Assembly (NCBI GenBank): GCA_023525915.1
Contig: CP026657.1
Span: 4,054,001 to 4,118,000, forward strand
DNA from: Acetispira formosa (nom. nud.)
Lineage (GTDB): Bacteria; Desulfobacterota; Desulfarculia; Adiutricales; Adiutricaceae
Length of the DNA stretch: 64,000 nt
Reading direction: 5' to 3'
Part shown: positions 57,988-64,000 of the stretch, one piece after another
Numbering within the stretch: position 1 is the first letter of the stretch
Layout of the letters: each line of letters begins with the position of its first letter
Made by a program: the position numbers and the translations under genes
The notes under the pieces: model-generated
Told to the model about the DNA's origin: nothing
Database searches by the model: none
The model's input: the letters and a program-made list of their open reading frames with translations, nothing else

Positions 57988-60066
57988 ATGAAAGTAGAAA
58001 CCAAATTCGGCGACGCCGTCGTCAGTATTGAAACCGGAAAGCTGGCCCGTCAGGCCGGCGGCTCGGTGGTGGTCCGCATGGGCGAAACCATGATCCTGGC
58101 CACGGCCGTCGCTTCCAACGACAAACGTGAAGGCCTGGATTTCGTCCCCCTGACCGTAGACTACATGGAACGTTTTTATGCCGTGGGCCGCATCCCCGGC
58201 AATTTTTTTCGCCGGGAAATAGGCCGTCCTTCGGAAAAGGAAACCCTGACCTCCCGCTTTATCGACCGTCCCTGCCGTCCGCTTTTCAACAAGAGCTGGA
58301 CCTATGAGACCCAGGTCATCGCCCAGGCCATCAGCGTGGACGACAAATATGACCCCGACCTTCTGGCCATGCTTGGCGCTTCCGCCGCCCTGACCATATC
58401 GGATATTCCCTTTGACGGCCCCATTGCCGGCGCCCGCGTGGTGCGTGTTGACGGCAAGCTCATCGTCAACCCCACCCAGGAACAGCTTGAATCTTCCGAC
58501 CTGACCCTGATCGTGGCCGCCAGCCGCGAGGCCGTGGTTATGGTCGAGGGCGGTTCCCAGGGGGCCAGCGAAGCTGAAATCCTGGACGCGGTCTTTGCCG
58601 CTCAGGAAGCCATTCAGCCGCTCCTGGACATCCAGATGGAGCTTCAGAAGGCCGTGGGCAAGGAAAAACGCGCGGTTGAGGAAATCGTGCGCAATGAGGA
58701 AGTGCTGGCCAAAGTGGCCGCCGATTTCCGGGCCCCCATGCTGGAAGCCCTGACCACCAAGGAAAAACAGGCCCGTCAGAAAAGCATCAGCAAAGTTAAA
58801 AAGGACGCTGTGGCCGCTTTGGCCGAACAGTATCCCGACAGCGCCGGTGATGTGGGCTATGCCGTCCACAAGCTGGAGAGCGACATCCTGCGCGGCATGA
58901 TCGTCAATGAGGGCCGCCGCATCGACGGCCGCGCCTTGGATGAAGTGCGCCCCATTAACTGCGAAGTTTCATACCTCCCGCGCGCTCACGGTTCGGCCCT
59001 GTTCACCCGCGGCGAAACCCAGAGCCTGGGCGTGACCACTCTGGGCACCAGCTATGACGATCAGCGCCTGGACACCCTCATCGGGGAAACCTCAAAAACT
59101 TTCATGCTGCATTACAACTTCCCCCCGTTCTCCACGGGCGAAGTCAAGCGCCTGGGCGCTCCGGGCCGACGCGAAATCGGCCACGGCGCTCTGGCCGAAC
59201 GGGCCATCCGGGCCGTCATTCCGCCGCATGACAAATTCCCCTACACTATCCGTGTGGTCTCGGAAATCCTGGAATCCAACGGCTCGTCCTCAATGGCTTC
59301 GGTCTGCTCCGGCACCCTGTCGCTCATGGACGCGGGTGTGCCCATTGCCGCCCCGGTGGCCGGTGTGGCCATGGGCCTGGTGGTGGAAGGCGAAAAAGTC
59401 ATCATCCTCACCGACATTTTAGGTGACGAAGATCACCTTGGCGATATGGACTTCAAAGTGGCCGGCACGGCCGAGGGCATCACCGCCGTTCAGATGGACA
59501 TCAAGATCAGCGGCGTGACCCGGGAGATCATGAGCCGGGCCCTGGAACAGGCCAGAGGCGGCCGCCTTCACATTCTGGAAAAGATGAAGACCGCGCTTTC
59601 CGCGCCCAAAACTGAAATTTCCCAGTATGCGCCCAAGATGACCATCATTGAGATCAATCCTGAGAAAATCAAGGATCTGATTGGCCCCGGCGGCAAGATC
59701 ATCAAGTCCATTCAGGCTGAAACTGAAACCCGCCTGGAGGTTGAGGACAGCGGCAAGGTGACCATCTACGCTCCCACGGCCGAAAAGGCCGAGGCCGCCG
59801 TCAGTGCGGTGCGCCGCTACACCCAGGAGCCGGAAGTGGACAAAATTTACCACGGCCGAGTGGTCAAGATCATGGATTTCGGCGCGTTCGTGGAGATTCT
59901 CCCCGGCACCGACGGCCTGGTTCATATCTCCCAGCTGGCCCCGGAACGGGTTCAGCGGGTCACCGATGTGGTCAAGGAAGGCGATATGATCGACGTCAAG
60001 GTTCTGGGCATCGACAAACAGGGCAAGATTCGCCTGTCGCGCCGGGCCGTGATTGAAGAGCAATAA
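57988..60066 (+). CDS. pnp: Polyribonucleotide nucleotidyltransferase
   Basis: A 692-residue phosphorolytic 3'-5' exoribonuclease. It contains two RNase PH domains (GSVVVRMGETMILATAVAS; second with ALFTRGETQSLGVTTLG and the catalytic-core segment GDEDHLGDMDFKVAG), a helical linker, a KH domain (IGPGGKIIKSIQAETE) and a C-terminal S1 domain (YHGRVVKIMDFGAFVEILPG). AAGGAG precedes the ATG at 57988; an open frame from 57733 is an unsupported extension. Length matches the family. Confidence 0.97.
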   Translation: MKVETKFGDAVVSIETGKLARQAGGSVVVRMGETMILATAVASNDKREGLDFVPLTVDYMERFYAVGRIPGNFFRREIGRPSEKETLTSRFIDRPCRPLFNKSWTYETQVIAQAISVDDKYDPDLLAMLGASAALTISDIPFDGPIAGARVVRVDGKLIVNPTQEQLESSDLTLIVAASREAVVMVEGGSQGASEAEILDAVFAAQEAIQPLLDIQMELQKAVGKEKRAVEEIVRNEEVLAKVAADFRAPMLEALTTKEKQARQKSISKVKKDAVAALAEQYPDSAGDVGYAVHKLESDILRGMIVNEGRRIDGRALDEVRPINCEVSYLPRAHGSALFTRGETQSLGVTTLGTSYDDQRLDTLIGETSKTFMLHYNFPPFSTGEVKRLGAPGRREIGHGALAERAIRAVIPPHDKFPYTIRVVSEILESNGSSSMASVCSGTLSLMDAGVPIAAPVAGVAMGLVVEGEKVIILTDILGDEDHLGDMDFKVAGTAEGITAVQMDIKISGVTREIMSRALEQARGGRLHILEKMKTALSAPKTEISQYAPKMTIIEINPEKIKDLIGPGGKIIKSIQAETETRLEVEDSGKVTIYAPTAEKAEAAVSAVRRYTQEPEVDKIYHGRVVKIMDFGAFVEILPGTDGLVHISQLAPERVQRVTDVVKEGDMIDVKVLGIDKQGKIRLSRRAVIEEQ

Positions 60067-60212
60067 AATCGAGGGTGTTAAGCAAAGAATGCCAGCATCG
60101 TATCCAGTGCTTTCGTTAGCAAGCGAATTCAGATACTTAAAGCTTTGCCTTACGCATGTATCATTCGAAAGTTAACCCCCTGATAAAATCTTCCATCAAC
60201 CCTGAACCAAAC

Positions 60213-60252
60213 GCGGCGGCCACAATCCATAAATTGCGGGCCGCCGCTTTGT
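60213..60252 (+). terminator. Terminator-like hairpin before the M16 peptidase gene
   Basis: GCGGCGGCC (60213-60221) pairs with 60239-60247 and is followed by TTTGTTA. The loop of 17 bases is long, so termination strength is uncertain. Confidence 0.5.
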
Positions 60253-60298
60253 TATAGCGGGCTTTCCTACTGCGGAGGACTCGCAAAAAGTTAGCTTT

Positions 60299-61555
60299 AT
60301 GACCTCTTTTTATAATAAAACCACTCTCGGCGGCGGATTGCGGGTTGTCAGTGAACGGGTTGATTCCTCTTCTTCGGTGGCGGTCGGCATATGGGTGGCC
60401 TGCGGCAGCCGGGACGAGAAGCCCGAGGAGAACGGCCTGGCCCACCTGATTGAGCATATGGTCTTCAAGGGCACGGCCGACCGCGACAAGCTGGCCATTG
60501 CCAAGGCCATCGACCATCTGGGCGGCCAGACCAACGCCTTTACCACCAAGGAACATACCTGCTTTCACACCCGTGTCCGGCCTGAGCATCTGGCTGAGGC
60601 CATAGATCTGTTGAGCGATATTTTCAACAATTCGCTATTCGCCTCTGATGAGCTGGAGCTGGAAAAAGGGGTTATTCAGCAGGAAATAGCCATGGTGGAG
60701 GACGACCCGGAAGAGCTGGCTCATGATCTGGCTTCGCTCTCGGTCTGGCCGGATCATCCTCTGGGCCGCCCGGTGGCCGGAACTCCCGAAAGCGTGGACG
60801 GGTTGGGGCGCGATTCCATCGTCTCGTTCATAGACAGGACCTACACCGGGCCGCGCATAGTCATCAGCGCGGCCGGGCAGGTCGAGCACCAGCAGTTGCT
60901 TGACCTTATCGCGGAGCGCATCAAACCGCGCTCCGGGGTGGAAGCCCGGTTCGGCGGCGGGCCGGTTTCCCGTTACGGTCTGATCGTCAAACGCCGCAAA
61001 CTGGAACAGGCCCACCTGGTGATCACCTGCGATTTTCCCAGGGTTAATGACGACCGGCGGCGGGCGGCGGCTGTTCTGAATCTGGTTCTGGGCGGCAACA
61101 TGTCCAGCCGTCTGTTTCAGGAGATCAGGGAACAGCGCGGACTGGTCTATAATGTTTATTCGTATTACACCGCTTACCAGGACGCCGGCGCATTGGAGAT
61201 TTACGCGGCCGCCGCACCGGACCGCATTGAGGAAACCCGCGATTTGATCATGAAGGAGCTTCTGGCTCTGCGCTCGGCCCCGCCCACCAAAGAGGAACTG
61301 AACGAGGCGGTCAATTCGTCCAAAACCAGCCTGATTCTCGGCGGCGAATCAATGGACAGCCGCATGTCCCGCCTGGGCAAGAATGAGCTGATTTTCGGGC
61401 GGGCCATTGATCTGGCCGAAACTTTTTACAATCTGGAACAAGTTACCCGTGAAGGTTTGTCGGCCCTGGCTGAAGAGTTTTTCAGCGAAGGGCGAACCAG
61501 CGTTTATGTTTTAGGGCCGGTGAAAAAAACTGCCGGCGGATTGGCGGCGGTTTGA
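60299..61555 (+). CDS. M16 family zinc peptidase
   Basis: A 418-residue pitrilysin-family metalloprotease. The inverted zinc motif HLIEH (H49, E52, H53) and a downstream Glu in the VIQQEIAMVEDDPEE segment complete the active site. The second half contains GGNMSSRLFQEIREQRGLVYNVYS, typical of the non-catalytic M16_C domain. Such proteins (YmxG/PqqL-like) commonly lie after pnp in bacteria. There is no signal peptide. Its TGA stop overlaps the TTG start of the next gene. Confidence 0.92.
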   Translation: MTSFYNKTTLGGGLRVVSERVDSSSSVAVGIWVACGSRDEKPEENGLAHLIEHMVFKGTADRDKLAIAKAIDHLGGQTNAFTTKEHTCFHTRVRPEHLAEAIDLLSDIFNNSLFASDELELEKGVIQQEIAMVEDDPEELAHDLASLSVWPDHPLGRPVAGTPESVDGLGRDSIVSFIDRTYTGPRIVISAAGQVEHQQLLDLIAERIKPRSGVEARFGGGPVSRYGLIVKRRKLEQAHLVITCDFPRVNDDRRRAAAVLNLVLGGNMSSRLFQEIREQRGLVYNVYSYYTAYQDAGALEIYAAAAPDRIEETRDLIMKELLALRSAPPTKEELNEAVNSSKTSLILGGESMDSRMSRLGKNELIFGRAIDLAETFYNLEQVTREGLSALAEEFFSEGRTSVYVLGPVKKTAGGLAAV

Positions 61556-62310
61556 GGTTTTGTCTGTTAGCCAGCGGCAGCAAAGGCAATGCTATCTGGG
61601 TGGAAGAGGGGCCGTTGGCCGTGGTGATCGACTGCGGCCTGTCGGCTAAGGAATTCAAGGCCAGGGCGGCTATGCGCGGACTGGATTTGAAGAAGCTGAA
61701 AGCCGTCATCATCAGCCATGAGCATCGCGATCACATTCAGGGCGTGGGGCCTCTGGCCCGGTCCCTGGATTTGACGGTGATAGCCAACGCGGCGACTCAG
61801 GCGGCCTGTGCCAATTTTGTCGGCAAAGTCAGATGGGATGAGTTTGCCACCGGCGACACCATGAATTTCGGGCATCTGCGAGTTCAGACCATGTCCATAT
61901 CTCATGACGCGGCCGAGCCGACCGCTTTCGTTATCGAGAGCGATTCCGGTGCGCTGGGATTGGCCACCGATCTGGGTGCGGTAACAAATCTGGTGCGCCA
62001 GCGGCTTTTGGGACTGCGTTCGCTCATTCTGGAATTCAATCACGATTATGACCGGCTGATGGAAGGGCCCTACCCCTGGCCGCTGAAGCAGCGGGTGCGC
62101 GGCCGGACCGGGCATCTGGCCAATGAAGAGGCGGCCGAACTGGCGGCCAGACTCTATCACAGTGATTTGAAGCATTTGGTTCTGGCCCATTTGTCGCAGA
62201 CCAACAACACCCCGGAGCTGGCCCTGAAAGCCGCCAACCAGGCTTTGAAGGAAGTTATCGAGCCGATTGCCGCCGGGCAGGACGAGCCCACTATTGTTTT
62301 CGATCTGTAA
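61552..62310 (+). CDS. Metallo-beta-lactamase-fold hydrolase (YycJ-like)
   Basis: A 252-residue MBL-fold protein. The zinc-binding motif is SHEHRDH (near residue 55), with further ligands in SISHDAAEP, ATDLG and LAHLSQTNN. The order and the N-terminal RFCLLASGSKGNA resemble YycJ/WalJ proteins, proposed 5'-3' nucleases. The gene starts with TTG, overlapping the previous stop, which implies translational coupling with the M16 gene. No membrane segments. Confidence 0.85.
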   Translation: MRFCLLASGSKGNAIWVEEGPLAVVIDCGLSAKEFKARAAMRGLDLKKLKAVIISHEHRDHIQGVGPLARSLDLTVIANAATQAACANFVGKVRWDEFATGDTMNFGHLRVQTMSISHDAAEPTAFVIESDSGALGLATDLGAVTNLVRQRLLGLRSLILEFNHDYDRLMEGPYPWPLKQRVRGRTGHLANEEAAELAARLYHSDLKHLVLAHLSQTNNTPELALKAANQALKEVIEPIAAGQDEPTIVFDL

Positions 62311-62404
62311 TTGTATGCGGCCATAAAAGCCGGTTCCCGGCTGGGCTGTGTGGGGGTGTCACACCCGCGCGGCGGCATAAAGCATCGGGGCTGTGAGGTG
62401 ATCT

Positions 62405-64000
62405 TTGACCGGATTGAAATACCTGTATCCCATATTGAAAAAATACCGGCTGATGATAGCGGCCGGTTTTTTAGCTTTAATCATATGTGATCTGGCCCAG
62501 TTGACCATTCCCTCCGTTCTGGGGGGCGGCATTGACCTGATGGGGGCCGACGGCACGGTCGTCTCCGACCTCTGGCGGCCGGTGACCCGTATTCTGGGGC
62601 TGGCCCTGGTGGTGGCTGTTACGCGCTTTGGCTGGCGCAATCTCATTATCGGTTTTTCGCGCCGGGTGGAAAGGTCGCTTCGGGATCGCCTCTATGAGAA
62701 AATCGTTAAACTCTCGCCCCGCTGGCATCTGGAAAACGCCAGCGGCGACCTCATGGCCATGGCCACCAATGATGTGGAAAGCGTGCGCATGGCTCTGTCG
62801 GCCGGGATGATAAGCATAACCGACACCGTGGTTATGGGCTGCACTTCCCTTATTTTTATGATCACCATCAGCCCCACCATGACCCTGTGGGCCCTTCTCC
62901 CCATGCCGGCCATCACCCTGATGACCCACTTTTTGGGCCGCCGCATCTATCAGCTTGTTCTGGAAGTGCAGAACGTTTTCGGGCAACTGACGGAAAGCGT
63001 CCGTGAACAGCTCAGCGGCCTCCGGGTTATCCGGGCCATGGGGCTGAGTCACCTGGCCCTGGCCGAAGTCGAACGGACCGGGCGGCGCTATTTGAATATA
63101 AACGTGCGGCAGGCCACCCTGGCCGGGACTTTCTTTCCCTTCCTCCATTTTATGAGCAATCTGGCCGTGGCCCTGGTGCTTTATTTCGGCGGCCGCGAAA
63201 CTATTCTGGGCCATATTTCCACCGGCGATTTCGTGGCTTTCATCACCTATCTGGCCATGCTCACCTGGCCCCTTATGGCCCTGGGCATGATTATCGGCTT
63301 CATTCAGCAGGGGCTGGCTTCGTTGAATCGTCTCGGCCGGGTCTTCTCGGCTGAGGAGGTTGAGGCAAAGACCAAAGAGCTGGTTGCTCCGGCCAAAGAC
63401 ACGGCGCTGGATATTGAATTTATCGATCTCAGTTTCAAATATCCCACCAGGGAAAAGCCCGCGCTCAAAAATATCAGCCTGTCCCTGGCCCATGACCGCG
63501 TCACCGCCCTGATAGGGCCCATGGGCAGCGGCAAAAGCACTTTGGCCGCTTTGCTCCCGGCCCTCTATGAGGCCGCGCCGGGGACGCTCAAGGTGGCGGG
63601 GCGATTTGTGGAGGAGTGGCCGTCCGCCGATCTCCGGGCCCGCTTTGGCTACGTGCCGCAGGACGGCTTCATGTTCAGCGGCACCCTTTTCGATAACCTG
63701 GCGTTCGGAAAGCCGGAAGCCACGGAAGACGAGGCCATGGCCGCCGCCGCCGTGGCCGGTCTGGCCGATGATATTCTGGGCTTCCCTGACGGATTGAACA
63801 CCATGGTCGGTGAAAGGGGTATCACTCTTTCAGGCGGGCAGAGGCAGCGTCTGGCCCTGGCCAGGGCCCTTCTGATTGATCCTGATTTTCTGATTATGGA
63901 CGATACCCTCTCGGCCGTGGACGCGGCTGTGGAAACGGAGATTATGTCGCGCCTCTTGCCGCTGAGGCGGGAGAGGGGAGCGTTGATCATCAGCCACCGC
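62405..64000 (+). CDS. ABC exporter (MdlA/MsbA-like), 3'-truncated
   Basis: 532 codons are visible and the frame continues past the right edge. The N-terminal half has six membrane helices (first: YRLMIAAGFLALIICDLAQL) and the coupling segment GDLMAMATNDVESVRMALSAG. The ATPase domain has Walker A GPMGSGKST, Q-loop YVPQDGFMF, signature LSGGQRQRLALARAL, Walker B FLIMDDTLSAVD and the switch His in ISHR. Here Walker B has Asp where Glu normally follows, as in one half of heterodimeric exporters. The TTG start at 62405 follows GAGGTG; no earlier in-frame start exists because of a stop at 62399. A partner gene is likely downstream. Confidence 0.9.
   Translation, partial: MTGLKYLYPILKKYRLMIAAGFLALIICDLAQLTIPSVLGGGIDLMGADGTVVSDLWRPVTRILGLALVVAVTRFGWRNLIIGFSRRVERSLRDRLYEKIVKLSPRWHLENASGDLMAMATNDVESVRMALSAGMISITDTVVMGCTSLIFMITISPTMTLWALLPMPAITLMTHFLGRRIYQLVLEVQNVFGQLTESVREQLSGLRVIRAMGLSHLALAEVERTGRRYLNINVRQATLAGTFFPFLHFMSNLAVALVLYFGGRETILGHISTGDFVAFITYLAMLTWPLMALGMIIGFIQQGLASLNRLGRVFSAEEVEAKTKELVAPAKDTALDIEFIDLSFKYPTREKPALKNISLSLAHDRVTALIGPMGSGKSTLAALLPALYEAAPGTLKVAGRFVEEWPSADLRARFGYVPQDGFMFSGTLFDNLAFGKPEATEDEAMAAAAVAGLADDILGFPDGLNTMVGERGITLSGGQRQRLALARALLIDPDFLIMDDTLSAVDAAVETEIMSRLLPLRRERGALIISHR

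Noticed and set aside
57634-58869. Long minus-strand frame opposite pnp (411 codons)
   Set aside because: It lies antisense to pnp and rpsO, both certain genes, with no domain or ribosome binding site.
62477-63493. Minus-strand frame opposite the ABC exporter (338 codons)
   Set aside because: The plus strand encodes a complete exporter pattern; the His/Gly-rich minus product is a typical shadow.

Overview
The window looks like a chromosomal segment of a GC-rich, Gram-negative anaerobe, most likely a deltaproteobacterium in the broad sense (Desulfobacterota). The signs are a lipid A operon that uses LpxI rather than LpxH, a DUF4416 protein, a YicC-RemA-Gmk cluster, a large porin, a formate/nitrite-type channel, and corrinoid-dependent methyl transfer genes (an MttB-superfamily methyltransferase and a B12-binding corrinoid protein). 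The lineage is inferred from gene content; no rRNA is present.

Layout. 1-8.3 kb (+): the end of a CehA/McbA-type PHP metallohydrolase, then kinase, DMT permease, small winged-helix protein, MttB-like methyltransferase, and a second copy of the kinase. 8.9-20.6 kb (-): an autotransporter, a DUF1090 protein, a membrane protein fused to a LuxR DNA-binding domain, a porin, prepilin peptidase, CheY, a secreted protein and NrdR. 22-30 kb (+): skp-lpxD-fabZ-lpxA-lpxI-lpxB, then an RNase II-like protein and DUF4416. 30.6-33.7 kb (+): yicC-remA-gmk-rlmB-like, tail to tail with dgt and a response regulator (-). 36-38 kb: transketolase (-). 38.5-39.9 kb: FNT channel and a small secreted protein (+). 40-41.5 kb: CCA-adding enzyme (-). 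41.8-43.8 kb: TPR and SPOR membrane proteins (+). 44.2-47.4 kb: GntR regulator, corrinoid protein and unusual protein kinase (+). 48.2-60.1 kb: tRNA-Gly followed by the conserved rimP-nusA-ylxR-infB-ylxP-rbfA-nrnA-truB-rpsO-pnp block. 60.3-64 kb: M16 peptidase, metallo-beta-lactamase-fold hydrolase and the start of an ABC exporter.

The most unusual part is the intergenic DNA, which carries at least eight repeat families. (A/B) long palindromes with 31-37 bp stems, some with different but still complementary arms. (C) a 143 bp element with 18 bp inverted ends. (D) a roughly 100-130 bp unit with an internal hairpin, in at least ten copies, including a four-unit tandem array. (E) a roughly 75-95 bp element that often precedes a start codon and is also found in frame inside truB. 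(F) two inverted copies of an approximately 830 bp non-coding foldback element. (G) 170 bp elements with 15 bp inverted ends enclosing a D core. (H) a 64 bp post-stop repeat. There is also a 39-40 bp tandem array. No transposase gene was seen, so any mobility would need functions supplied from elsewhere.

The best candidate for an undescribed biochemical system is the kinase/permease/kinase plus MttB-like cluster at 2.3-8.3 kb. It combines choline-kinase-like phosphotransferases and a DMT permease (as in licA/licB) with a corrinoid methyltransferase of the quaternary-amine family. The GntR/corrinoid/kinase group near 45 kb could supply the corrinoid partner.
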